A stretch of 64,000 bases of DNA, taken from contig OZ024876.1 in assembly GCA_964017185.1 (NCBI GenBank), positions 15,619,226 to 15,683,225 on the forward strand. Direction: 5' to 3'. The notes below the pieces were generated by a model, which worked only from the letters and a program-made list of their open reading frames with translations, was not told where the DNA came from and made no database searches. The stretch's first letter is position 1; each line of letters starts with the position of its first letter. Source of the DNA: Rugalucina vietnamica (lineage: Eukaryota; Mollusca; Bivalvia; Lucinida; Lucinidae). Both the position numbers and the translations under genes were made by a program. This document shows, one piece after another, positions 33,640-44,368 of the stretch.

Positions 33640-33790
33640 GGAGAGTGGACCAGTGGTATGTGCGTCTTACCCTGGATTGGGAGGTTTGGGCGGTGGGGGG
33701 GGGGGGGGGGGTCTTTGAACCTTTCTGGCACTGTTGTGTCCTTGAGCAAGACATTTACTGGCATAGTACTGGTTAATAACCAGTGATTGT
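33640..33790 (+). repeat. SINE-like fragment with G17 run
   Basis: A G run (33695-33711) is followed by 'ggcactgttgtgtccttgag' and 'caagacatttactgg', the same block as at 15187 and 51855. The 103-aa - strand ORF here, rich in Pro from the G run, is not supported as a gene. Confidence 0.45.
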
Positions 33791-33938
33791 CCCATCTGGT
33801 CATGACAGACAAATGGTTGACTAGGACATAAACCAATAAAACAATCAGTGGCAAAACATCTGAAAGGCAAACAGTGAATACCTTGATCAGACTGTTCCTA
33901 GTCTGGGTCTGCTCCACCTACACAGACTTACACAATTT

Positions 33939-34174
33939 GAGCCTCATCACGAGAAAACCAGATTTTTTTCCTATGTGAAAACAAAGGCACAGATCGGCTG
34001 TGCAGTAACTGCACAGCTGATCACCGCCTTTGTTTTCGCTGCATGTACAGTACAATCCCTCTTGTTCTTAAATCTGAAATTTCCAGCTTCTAGCCTTTTT
34101 CCCAGACTGTACAGGTTGGTTTGTGTGGGACCTGGTGGGAAATACCAGAGGCCATTTTTCTCGCATTGCGGCTC
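33939..34174 (+). mobile_element. M1 MITE, full length
   Basis: Termini gagcctcatcacg and cgcattgcggctc; palindrome variant GCTGTGCAGTAACTGCACAG. Confidence 0.85.
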
Positions 34175-34345
34175 TTTTCTACTTTTAATGAAGTTTTGTT
34201 GTGTTTCCACTGTCAGAACAAAGTCTGGGAGATGAAAACTAAATTACCAGTTAAACTTGCATTTTTTATATCATCAGTGTGTCAGTGCTTACTTTATGAC
34301 TGTAGTGCTCTTTGAAAAATTGATCAATATTCAAGTTCTTTAATA

Positions 34346-34532
34346 TGAGCCATATTGTGAGAAAATACTATTAACCTTCTTCATGTGAATATGTGTAGAG
34401 AATAGATAGTGGTTTTACGAGTGAAGTTCTTTATCGCATGACATCCGTAGAGAAGGAAATTGGACCTTGCTTATTCACAGTTTGATGTTTGGGTTGTAAA
34501 AAATGTGGGCTTTTCTCACGATATAGCACATA
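34346..34532. mobile_element. Possible very decayed M1-like element
   Basis: The left end 'gagccatattgtgagaaaat' and right end 'gcttttctcacgatatagc' are inverted and resemble M1 termini, but the internal palindrome is absent. Confidence 0.3.
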
Positions 34533-34793
34533 TGGTGTGTTTTATAACCTTTGAGTGGTCTGTTGAAAAGATGAATTCAGGGTTTCATCTTCATGATTGT
34601 GTCTGGTTCTTTTGTGTTCTTGACACCCATGTATTTTGTTGGAAACAGAGATAATAAAAAAACCAACAAACACATTAGTTGCTAAAGTCACATTCTATAA
34701 TTTTGAGCAAAATTCAAAGAAAAAAAAAAAACAACTCATAAATGTTCTTTTGAAAAAACGATGATTTTAATAATTGTAAAGATCTTAATACTT

Positions 34794-35028
34794 GAGCCGC
34801 CACATGGGAAAACCAACAATCTGCGTAGGCGAAAACAAAGGCGCAGATCAGCTTCATAGTAACTGCAAAGCTGATCAGCGCCTTTGTTTTCGCTACACAG
34901 ATAGTGCAATTCCTCTACTTTTTAAATCCAAAATTTCCAGCCTCTATCCATCTTCTGTGACTGTACAGCCCGGTTTGTGTTGGATGTGGACCAAAACCCA
35001 AAATGTTGGTTTTCTCATGCACAGGCTC
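34794..35028 (+). mobile_element. M1 MITE, full length
   Basis: Termini GAGCCGCCAC and 'catgcacaggctc'; palindrome with two unpaired changes (cttcatagtaactgcaaag). Confidence 0.9.
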
Positions 35029-35136
35029 GCATGTCATCTAATTTTTGTTTTCTTGGTCACATTGTCTGTGACTATGTGGCCTGTAAAATTTGCTTAAATT
35101 ATGTATTTTATATTTTACTTGTTTATTAATATAATT

Positions 35137-35363
35137 TAGCCGCCCCATGGGAAAACCCAACAATCTGCATAGGCGAAAACAAAGGCGCAGATCAGTACCG
35201 CGAAGCTGATCAGCGCCTTTGTTTTCGCTACTTGGATAGTACAATTCCTCTTCTACTTAAATCTGAAATTTCAAGCTTCTAGCTCTTTTCTGTGCTTGTA
35301 CAGGCCGGTTTGTGTTGGACCTGTTCAGAAACCACATTGTTGGTTTTCCCATGAGGTGGCTCA
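35137..35363 (+). mobile_element. M1 MITE
   Basis: The left terminus has lost its first G (tagccgcccc) and the right terminus is gaggtggctc. Part of the palindrome's first arm is deleted (cagtaccgcgaagctgatc). Confidence 0.85.
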
Positions 35364-35672
35364 TATGATTTATTGGTGTAATATTGTAATCACCAGTTCT
35401 GTTACTGTATACGCACAATTTCTTTGTGCGTTTGCTTGATTTTTTTGAGTGATTGAGATCATGTTTGTGTATTGGAAGTCATCGAGTTCCCGTTGAAGAA
35501 AACTTGGGTGTAGAGATATTATGGTTGCGTGGTCTGACACAAATTGGGCTACAGTACAACCAAAACTGTTAAGAAGTTAGAGAAGTTTTCAGATATATCA
35601 ACATAGAGGGGTTTTGCTATTTGCTCTACTAGTTGTTTCTTCAAAATTGGTTTTATTGGAAAAATAAAAAAT

Positions 35673-35895
35673 GAGCCGCCTCATGGGAAAACCAACAATC
35701 TGCATAGGCGAAAACAAAGACGCAGATCAGCTTCGCGGTAATCACGAATCTGATCAGCGCCTTTGTTTTCGCTTCTCGGATAGTACAATTCCTTTTCTAC
35801 TTAAATCCGAAATTTCAAGATCTGTGACTGCACAGACTGGTTTGTGCCAGACCTGTTCGAAAACCACATTGTTGGTTTTCCCATGAGGAGGCTCA
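35673..35895 (+). mobile_element. M1 MITE
   Basis: Termini GAGCCGCCTC and gaggaggctc; flanks 'aaat' on both sides; palindrome cttcgcggtaatcacgaatc has lost pairing. Confidence 0.9.
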
Positions 35896-36102
35896 AATAA
35901 AATAAACTCTCTGATGTAATACACTTTTTTTTAAAAAAAATTAGCTTCTTACCATCTTATACCAGTATATCTTAACATATTTTTAGACCAAAAATGACTT
36001 GGAACTTACAAAGGCAGAACAAGTAGGATAAAATGCACCAAAAGACATGGAAATGACCATCATTCCATAGTAGTAGTCAAAACCAATGGCTTTACATGAC
36101 CA

Positions 36103-36351
36103 CATCAGGATAACATGTTTGTGAAATGTCTACCCCCTAAAACGCCACTTTTGTAAATAAATTTGGGATTTGTAGGGGTATACCTATTTTCCTTATTATT
36201 GATCCAAAACATAGATTGGGGTACTTGTTAGACCCTCCTCGATGTTTAGAGCGAAAATATTAAAAGTATCGATTTTTTTCTGATGAAATTTTCAATCTTT
36301 ATGCCTGAAATAATCTGTACATGTATATTGCATGGGTATGCTTTCGTAATG
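36103..36351 (-). mobile_element. M2 hairpin MITE, central hairpin partly deleted
   Basis: The ends catcaggataacatg and gctttcgtaatg are present. The left stem 'catagattggggtacttgtt' remains, and most of the right stem is lost. Confidence 0.7.
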
Positions 36352-36415
36352 TAACTGCTGTGTGGTATTTTCAACACACACCACCACATCACCATTAAAG
36401 AGCTGGGGCCAGTTG

Positions 36416-36610
36416 TTCAAAATTAACGACATTGTTAGTTAACGATTCATTAAAATTTCAACAATTTTTTGTTGAAAAAAATGTGAGAATCCTTTGCATT
36501 GCAAAGGATTCTCACATTTTTTCAACAAAAAATAACAGTGTATTTATATTGTTAACAAATTGAGGGCTTAACGACAGCATTAAGCTAATTAAGTTTTGAA
36601 CAACTGGGCC
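36416..36610. mobile_element. M3 hairpin MITE
   Basis: Ends GGGCCAGTTGTTCAAAA and TTTTGAACAACTGGGCC. A perfect inner hairpin 'gagaatcctttgcattgcaa' / 'aggattctc' is centred near 36505. A second intact copy is at 59338-59503. Confidence 0.8.
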
Positions 36611-36832
36611 CTGTATTACAATAGGAACCAGGATGATTTTACTGATTTTTTCAACAGCTTGTGTGCAAAAAGCCACTCTGAGATGCTTATGAGTACCTAC
36701 AAAATGTTCAATGGAGCATTATAAAAGAAAATTATATGTTACTATAACAAAATATAAATCATTTGAATTCCTTAACTTATGCGAAATTTGACTTTGCAAA
36801 TGCCATACATCACTCTAGAAAGCATAGAATAT

Positions 36833-37067
36833 GAGCCTGTGCATGGGAAAACCAACAATTTGCATGGGCGAAAACAAAGACGCAGATCAGCTTCGCGGTA
36901 ACCGCGAAGCTGATCAGCATCTTTGTTTTCGCTACATGGATAGTACATTTCCTCCTCTACTTATTCCCAAATTTTCAAGATTCTGGGTTTCTTCTGTGAC
37001 TGTATAGGCTGGTTTGTGTCAGACCTGGTCAAAAACCCAAATTGTTGGTTTTCTCATGCACAGGCTC
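36833..37067 (+). mobile_element. M1 MITE, full length
   Basis: Termini gagcctgtgcatg and catgcacaggctc; flanks 'atat' on both sides; palindrome CTTCGCGGTAACCGCGAAG. Confidence 0.95.
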
Positions 37068-37179
37068 ATATTGTAGTCTTATAGCATAGGATTTTATAGT
37101 ACCACTCAATAGATGCTGGACTTAAACAGTGTTGGTCTCTTGGTGTATGAGAACTAAGTGAAAGGCTAATCTGTAATTT

Positions 37180-37312
37180 GAGCTGTGTCATTAGAAAACT
37201 AACACTGGTTTCTGAAAAGGTCCAACACCAACCGAGCTGTACAAGCAAAGAAGATGGCTAGAGGCTGGAATTTTAGGATTTAAAAAGAAGAGGAAGTGTA
37301 CTATCCGTGTAG
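37180..37312 (-). mobile_element. M1 MITE, left part of reverse copy
   Basis: 'gagctgtgtcattagaaaac' through 'ctatccgtgtagtgaa'; the palindrome half is missing. Confidence 0.75.
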
Positions 37313-37335
37313 TGAATGCTGTTTTTGCTCTAAAT

Positions 37336-37862
37336 ATTGCTTTTAAGAAATGACCTTCAAACTTGGAACACAGAATAGCAAGAGTACCAAACCTAAGAAA
37401 GTGTTTACTATACAGAGGGGCTTCTTTTGAAATTCATGAATTCTTATTTGTCTAAACAAATTGATAAAAAAAAAACCAAACATTCAAGATGTGATATAAA
37501 CAATTTAGAACAAGGGAGATATGTATTTAATTCATTTAAATACATGCAAATGATTAATATTTTTCATGAAGTCTCATTTATTGAGGGTTTGTCAAGCATG
37601 CGGTGCAATAAACATTCCACATTACATGAGCTGCGACGTGAGAAAACCGGTCTTCGGGGTTGCCGACCAGTTGCGACACAAACTGACCTGTACAGTCACA
37701 GAAGCAGGCTAGAAGCTTGAAATTTCGGATTTAAGAAGAGAAATCGTATTATTTGTGTAGCGAAAACAAAGACGCTGATCAGCTTAACGATTATGGCAAA
37801 GCTGATCTGCATTTTTTCTTTTTTTGCATATGCAGATTGTTGGTTTTCTCATGAGGCGGCTC
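37336..37862 (+). repeat. Duplicated segment ending in an M1 copy (with 31891-32434)
   Basis: Second copy of the segment described at 31891. It ends with M1 (37628-37862, reverse orientation, terminus GAGGCGGCTC). The M1 starts at the same point of the segment in both copies, so it was present before the duplication. Confidence 0.8.
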
Positions 37863-38123
37863 ATTTGTTGTTTGCTGCATTGCCTGCAAATTTACTTCAA
37901 GTTATATAGATCAAAATTTCCTTGATGCTGAATGGGGTCTTTTGGGAATAGATTTCTTGGTTTTTAAAGCCTCACAAATTAATAGTTTTGCTGCATGGAT
38001 TTGGGTATCTAGCAATTCAAATTGTGTTTGAACAGGGTAATATGAAGTAACTTGTCATGCATTGCTGTGCTTTAGTCCAAGTTTTCACAACTCCACAAAA
38101 TATGCAATATTGTTGTTTGTATT

Positions 38124-38359
38124 TGAGCCGCATCGTGAGAAAATGGGATTTTTGCCTATGCGAAAACAAAGGCGCAGATCAGCTTCGCGGTAACCGCGAA
38201 GCTGATCAGCGCCTTTGTTTTCGCTACACAGATAGTACAATCTCTCTTCTTCTTAAATCCGAAATTTCAAGCTTCTATCTATCTTCTTTGACTGTACAGG
38301 CCGGTTTGTGTCGGACCTGGTCGGAAACCCCGAAGACCGGTTTTCTCGCGTCGCGGCTC
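38124..38359 (+). mobile_element. M1 MITE, full length and well preserved
   Basis: Termini GAGCCGCATC and cgtcgcggctc; flanks 'attt' on both sides; perfect palindrome from about 38172 to 38210 centred on GGTAACC. A good reference copy for the family. Confidence 0.95.
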
Positions 38360-38669
38360 ATTTCATCATATTGTAAGACTGATTTTTGTGTATTTTAATG
38401 ATAGAGGATTGTTAGAAGTATGATTTTCATTTATTTTGTACATAGTGTAATAATAATATATAGAATAAACACATCTTTTACTCTCTTTACATTTATTACT
38501 GATCCTTGTCAGTAAGTTCTGTGAAAAATCATCATTCTCAGAATTTGCAAAAAGCTCTCCTAGTGAAAAAATTAAGTGCGTACTCCAAAAACATGGTAAC
38601 CCAATTGTGGTTAAGCTGTTTCATCAGGAAATTATGTCCATTAAAAGTAACTTCCTTGGACCCCATTTT

Positions 38670-38936
38670 AGCTCACCTGAGCCAAAGGCTCACAGGTGAG
38701 CTTATAGGATAGGCAGGCATCCGGCGGCAGCGTCCGTCCATCCACAATTTCAAAGAAGAATATTTCTGAAACTAGTTGGCCGATCTTAATCAAATTTAAT
38801 GTGAATCATCATTGGGTTGGGGGATTGAGATTGCATTAGATTTTGGAGCAGATTGTATCAAAATTGTGGTTCCCATGGCAACAGATAGCTCCCATAGACT
38901 TACAATGGGAAAAACTAAAAAATCTTCTCTAAAACC
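38670..38936 (+). mobile_element. H1 element, truncated
   Basis: The head AGCTCACCTGAGCCAAAGGC..AGGTGAGCTTATAGG and the first unit match 5275-5540 ('aatttaatgtgaatcatcat', 'gtggttcccatggcaac'). There is no 3' hairpin. Confidence 0.75.
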
Positions 38937-39084
38937 ATGACAGGTCTCTTGTCTGCAATTACGGCCCTGTTGCTTGACATGCTCTTGAACATACTGTATG
39001 CTCAAATATTATGGCCCATCTTGATGAACATGCACTCCTGTCAGACAGGCAACACGCATTTACCAAATGACAGAATAGAGGGAC

Positions 39085-39360
39085 CAGGCATCGATGCAAT
39101 TAATATTTAAATTCTCAACATAGACACCAGGTGGGAAAGAAAATAAAAATGTACATATAACACAGCAAAACATTTTCCGGCAACACACACGAAGAGCAGA
39201 ATGACTAGCTCTTTTCCCGACAAGGTAGCCAACCGGCTAAGTTCAAACCGAAACGAAAGGGAGCGAGCACGACAGAGAGGCAGGCACAATCCACAGTAGC
39301 AACACGAAGACAAACCACTTTTCCTGGGACACCGATTTACTCGGGACAACACCGAAAACT
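39085..39360 (-). repeat. Dispersed repeat R6, inverted relative to 57295-57602
   Basis: The blocks 'gtgtcccaggaaaagtggtt', 'ctcgttgcctttcgtttcg', 'gctaccttgt' and 'tttcccacctg' match 57295-57602 on the opposite strand. Both copies give short ORFs that share 'ARxLSFRxxLSR.ATL', but neither is long or has a family signature. It could be a fragment of a larger transposon. Confidence 0.55.
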
Positions 39361-40103
39361 ATTAGATTTCATAAAAAAAGAAAATTAAATAAAAACAAAC
39401 ATAGTATTCAACTGGCGAATTTTCCTTATTTTTACGTTCTCTCTCATGGCATAGCATAAACCGAATTTGGTTAAGATGCGCACTTTTCTCAAACCTTGCG
39501 TTGGTGCACCATTTTGAAAAATGCACCCTGACGTCATTATACAGACGTTTTTGACTTGAAAATTCTTGAAAACCCTTGCAAAGTTGTATAACAAGCTTTA
39601 GAATATCAAAAGTTTGAAACGTAATTTTACTGGACTACGTGAAGTGGAAATACTGCAAACAACATATGGACTTTTCACAAGAAAACAAACAGACGGAACG
39701 AAAAAGTGATACTGTTCGGTTTCTGGCATTCGAAGCGACTCCAAAGTATGGGCGGCATAAGATTCCCTCTACCGATTTTTGTTACCGTAGCTCTTTCGCC
39801 AACGCATCTGTAGCAAAATCTGTTTGACGTCGACGTCTCTTATGCTAACGAATTCTAATGATGAACAATTTCAGAAACGATGCCATTATATTCGGATGCA
39901 CGCCGTAAATTATCATTATGAAATCGCATTATTTGAAATGAATAGCCAAGAATGGAGCAATGGTATTCTGACGCTTACATCCATAGACGTCAAATACACG
40001 TTATCCGTAAGGACGTTCGTTTCACGCTGAAAGACAGGAGAAGAAACAATAGAAGCTATTCTTTGTCAAATAGCCATGTCAGGATAGCCTTTGAAAACTT
40101 TTT

Positions 40104-41002
40104 GGCAGTGGCTAGGGATACGGTACCGTATCTTTAGCCTGTGGGCTAGGGATACGGTACCGTATCTGTAGCCTATATATCGGAAATGGCTAGAGGTACG
40201 GTATAGATTAAAAATCGATAATATGATATTTTCAGTTGAGTTTTAAGTTGAATCATTGCCAGTATCCTAAATGGCTAAGGTACGGAAGACTAGAGACACA
40301 GACTTAAGAAAACAATGTTAATATATAAAGTTGAGAGATTTCAATTTTATTCCTGACCCCTTGGAATGAAATTTTCAATTGTTATATGTGAGTGTGTTTT
40401 TGTGCAATATCACCATTATCTACAATTATTTGACCGACATCAAAGGATATAAAGCCAACTCGCAGTATGAAAGTGTCTAACGATGCGTGAAGATAATAAC
40501 ATGATAATATTAGCCTCAATCAGTTGTTTATAACCATCAATACGATGTCCGCGCCTCAATGTGCGAACAACAAACATAACAGTAATGAAGTGTTGATTTA
40601 TTTTGTCCTACCGCTAAACCCCTGAAGTAAGACATTGGCATTTGTTTAATTTGCCAATTAGTATTCGGCGAATGCTTTTAACTTTTGTTATGGTTAAGTA
40701 AGTAACTGCAGTATAAAACAATTTAAGCATCGCCGTACAATTTTAAAACATGCATGCAAATTTTGATTCATACCGTCAGAATGGCTCGTATACTTCACAT
40801 CGAGCAAAAAATTGAAAACTTTCGTGCATTTGAAAGTGCTATTGAGCGCTATCAGAATGCCGAAAGTGCTCAGTTCTATAAGAGAGATAGAAGTGTAGAA
40901 AAGGCGCAAGTGCGTGTTTCGTATAAGTTGAATGAAAGACTAAACATTCAGGTGTATTCACGGCGGCAAGAACTTCAAGTCTCGAGGGACAGGAGTGAGA
41001 GA

Positions 41003-41068
<66 letters not shown>

Positions 41069-41685
41069 TACATATAAAACATGTCTTTATCAAAGCGCTG
41101 CAGATAAAGACACGGCGTAAATTTGAATTGCGGCTCTCCACGTCAGTGCATTTACTTGAAAAAAAAAAAATATAAATAAAACAAAGTAATTGACATTTCC
41201 TAAGACTTGCGCGTTCTAAGTTAGAATTTGCAGTTGAAAAAATTGCCTATCAAAGAACTCTTTCTGTGACTTATGATATAATTTTACGCTTGTTTTACAT
41301 GTTTTCTTGTTCTCGTAATTGTTTTTATGCGCTTAATATTTTAAGTTGGAAATCATGTTGTGATACTTTGGCAATTACTGTTTAATTTAAGACGTCGATC
41401 GATGTTTTTCTTTTTGCGTCAAAATGATACATACATGTATGTTCCTTTATCTAAGGAGCTTTTTTTTTAAGTTTACAAGCGATTTTCCATTAACGTCAAG
41501 TAATAAATTGCCTAAAATGCAATCGTCTTTGTCTCGTACGTTTTTCAGTTGTTATATAAATATATGCATAATTTCCCAAGCAATTAAAAACAATTAACGC
41601 TACTACTTTTAAGATTATTGTGCATGCGGTACCGTATCCCTAGCCCACAGGCTAAAGATACGGTACCGTATCCCTAGCCACTGCC
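40104..41685. mobile_element. Mutator-like (MULE-type) non-autonomous element, young
   Basis: 59-bp perfect terminal inverted repeats (40104-40162 and 41627-41685) start GGCAGTGGCTAGGGATACGG and contain an internal duplication of 'ggctagggatacggtaccg'. The 9-bp flank AAACTTTTT is duplicated exactly at 40095-40103 and 41686-41694. Long TIRs with a 9-bp duplication are typical of Mutator-like elements; no transposase is present. Identical TIRs and a perfect duplication suggest recent insertion. The interior contains a TATC microsatellite (about 41007-41066) and one 107-codon ORF. Confidence 0.85.
40754..41077 (+). CDS. Hypothetical 107-aa ORF inside the MULE-type element
   Basis: The open frame begins MQILIHTVRMARILHIEQK. 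It is rich in Lys, Arg, Glu and Gln and could form a helix over about residues 14-85. The last 25 residues are translated from the TATC repeat (SIYLSIYL...), which argues against a conserved C-terminus. No family is recognised. It may be chance, or a fragment of host gene captured by the element. Confidence 0.2.
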
Positions 41686-42136
41686 AAACTTTTTGGCCAT
41701 TTAAATGCGATGACCATTTAAGCATTGATCGTTAGCTGCAGTGACGTCAATAACGCTAGAGAACGAAATTCGGTTTTCAAAAATGTGTTTCAACAACATA
41801 TGGTCACATATGGATATCCCACTCAATGGCGTATGCGTTAGTATTGCAAAGAAGGCTTTCAGTAATCGAAAGAAGCAATGCCTGACAGACCGGTTCTGGA
41901 ACAGAATAGGGAATTTCCGAGGGGTGTAAGTTTTCAGCAGCATGTCATTTTTCAAGCAGCTGTCTGAATAATTCCATTTCAGCATTTCCGAATGCGTAAA
42001 AGGTTAGCAAAAGATATGACTAATATTTAAAATAATTTAAGTTGTTTATCATGGCAGTATGACGCGTCAAAGTTGACTGAGGCGTTTTTTGTTGACGTCA
42101 GTATATGTACTGGTGCTTATAATATACCTAATGGTT

Positions 42137-43838
42137 TTACAGATTATCACTTTTGATTGCTTGTTGCAAATACCTTTTACGTCTGTCTGTTGCATGATAT
42201 AGATACAGATCCCTGGGCGCCCAATAACTTACACCGGAGCAAAAGAAAACCACCAGTTGATCCCCGGTGGGCCAAGCAACAGACAAGAGGCTCCGGCCCA
42301 AACCAACTAAAATGAATAGCTTTATGTCGGGGCCATCATAGAGTCTGACGCCCGACCCACCGGCGTGCAATTAAAGAAGGCAGCATAGTTATCAACTGTG
42401 ATTGGGTTAAAAACTAGGCATGCATACTGTCGCATAACATTTAAGTTATATCCTATACGTCTGTAACGCGTAATGATTTTTCTGAATTGAAAAGAAAAAT
42501 CATTCCTTCCAATAAGTTTCTTAAATTTGTAAACCAAGTCACCATAAAATTCTGGTTCCGAAAGGCCCTCACGTAAAAGCGTATTTTAACCTACATTATA
42601 TTTGGAAATCAATTCATAGTGTCTGCGATAAAATTTAGAAAAGGTTTTTCGAAGTTTATGATACCTATGGCCCTGCTGAAGAAGTTTGGCTGTTAAACAT
42701 TTATTTCGTGCATTGAAGTCCGCAACATGATTGCAGACTCTAGCGAACCTAATAAGTTGTGAAATGTATACGCCATAAGAAGCACGGCGAGGAACGTCAC
42801 CATCCAAAAACGGAAAGTTTTCTATATCAAAATCAAAGTCATCAGGTTTATCATAAATTTTAGAAAGTTCAGTGGTAGTACAAGAACTAGAATTAGCAAT
42901 AAATTTAGCTTTGTATGGTCTTTTGTGAAGCTTAGGTAACCAATACATCGTAGGAAGTTTGTCTTGGCCTTCATTAACAAAAACAGAAAACTTAACAGGT
43001 AATTTATTTAGGTGAGCATTAACTACAGACATTTCATCAGTATCTGTCTCTTGATAAGCCCTGGTACCATCAAGCTCCTGTTTTAAGGTGTTAATATAGT
43101 GAAGCCTACAAACAACAACAACGTTGTTTGCGGCCTTGTCTGCTGGAACCAAGTCATACTTTCTATGGAATTCTTGGATAACCTGCTTTAAATGCCTGAA
43201 GGAGGATTTGGGCTAAGGCGTTAAAAGATTAGTATTCTGTGAATAAAGCTTTATACGTTTATCCACAAGTGAAGATACTTCTTTTCCTAGCTTTAAGAGC
43301 ACCATCCTCAACACCCTCTCGTTTACACCATCGATTACCGAATTCATTTAATGCAGATGCAATCTCCTCTCTACACTTGTCGAAATTAATGTAGGAAGGG
43401 AATCTGTATTTCGGACCTTTCGAAACAATATTGCGAATTCTAGAATCCGAAATGACTTTTAAATTTCCAGTTACTATATGTCTGAATCTTTACACTCTCA
43501 AGACTTAGGAGTATTAGCATGGATATCAAGATCAAAAACAAGTTTATTGAAATTAAAAATTGTATTTCTGATTGGTTTGTTATATTTGTAACAAATAATA
43601 GGAGGTTCCGAGTTTTGGAAGTACGTAGGTATAGACTGTGATACTGATTTGTCCTGGAATATACTTGGTAAATCAATGAAGTCGATTCCTTTATTAATGA
43701 ATGAGATTTTAATGAAATGCCGTATATGATTAGATTCGGAATCGATAAATGGACGAAGAGCGTGTTGAGTATAACATCTTGTCAGCAGTGCAACGTCGTA
43801 CATTAATGATTTCTATCGTAAAATCTGTTAGCCTCTGT
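42137..43838 (-). pseudogene. Penelope-like retroelement, degraded
   Basis: Read on the - strand, the fragments are in order. First, 43838-43498 carries an N-terminal block with 'SFINKGIDFIDLPSIF' and 'ICYKYNKPIRNTIFNFNKLV'. A stop- and frameshift-ridden stretch follows (43440-43200; 'VSKGPKYRFPS', 'EIASALNEFGNRW'). Then 43152-42586 is an open 188-codon stretch with 'VPADKAANNVVVVC' and the RT motif 'LPTMYWLPKLHKRPYKAKF'. After 'TTTELSKIY' it jumps directly to 'DFDIENFPFLDGDVPRRASYG', so the catalytic core of the reverse transcriptase is deleted in frame. The C-terminal part continues at 42537-42137. LPK(L/I)HK-type RTs of this kind belong to the Penelope-like group as I recall it. The copy cannot encode an active enzyme. 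Confidence 0.7.
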
Positions 43839-43984
43839 GTCCAAGGAACGTAATACAGCAATAGGTAGAGAACTAAGATAAGAAGCATAGAATTTCGACG
43901 TGTTCCCTTAGTTTAGCCGCTAAATCATTAAGGGAAGTGTTCAATTTCATTGCTGCGCACCGTTTTCGCTTGTCAGTACCCCTT

Positions 43985-44368
43985 TTCCTTATACCATGAG
44001 CCAGCTATTGATTCAATATAAACTGGATAGTTTTTAGCCAAATCAGTTAATCAATTGTTCAAAGTTCTTGTGAAAAGTTTTCCCAGTGTGCTTAATAATG
44101 TAATACCTCTGTAGTTTTCAACTGTATTAAAAGACCTTTTTTATGAATCGGAACTATGTGACCATCTGTCCAACATGTAGGAAAGGTGACCACTATCATA
44201 AATAGTGTTAAATAACGTTGATAAATATTTTGGTAATACGTAAATTCCGTAAATGAAAAACTCGTTTAGGAATCGATCTAGACCCCCGCTTTTGCCCGAG
44301 ATCAACTGTTTAATTGCGTTTACAATTTCTTGTTCGGTTATTGCAACATCGAGTTCATAGTACATTCT
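43985..44368 (-). pseudogene. LINE reverse-transcriptase fragment
   Basis: The - strand carries 'ITEQEIVNAIKQLISGKSGG', 'LNEFFIYG' and then, after frameshifts, 'IVPIHKKG' and 'NYRGITLLSTLGKLFTRTLN'. These are RT blocks typical of non-LTR (CR1/RTE-like) retrotransposons. Degenerate 'NYPVYIES' follows. Several frame changes and an in-frame stop make it non-functional. It directly abuts the Penelope-like remnant, same strand. Confidence 0.75.

Noticed and set aside
33606..33917. 103-aa - strand ORF with a hydrophobic stretch and a proline run
   Set aside because: The prolines come from the G run at 33695-33711, and the rest overlaps a SINE-like repeat. No homology recognised.
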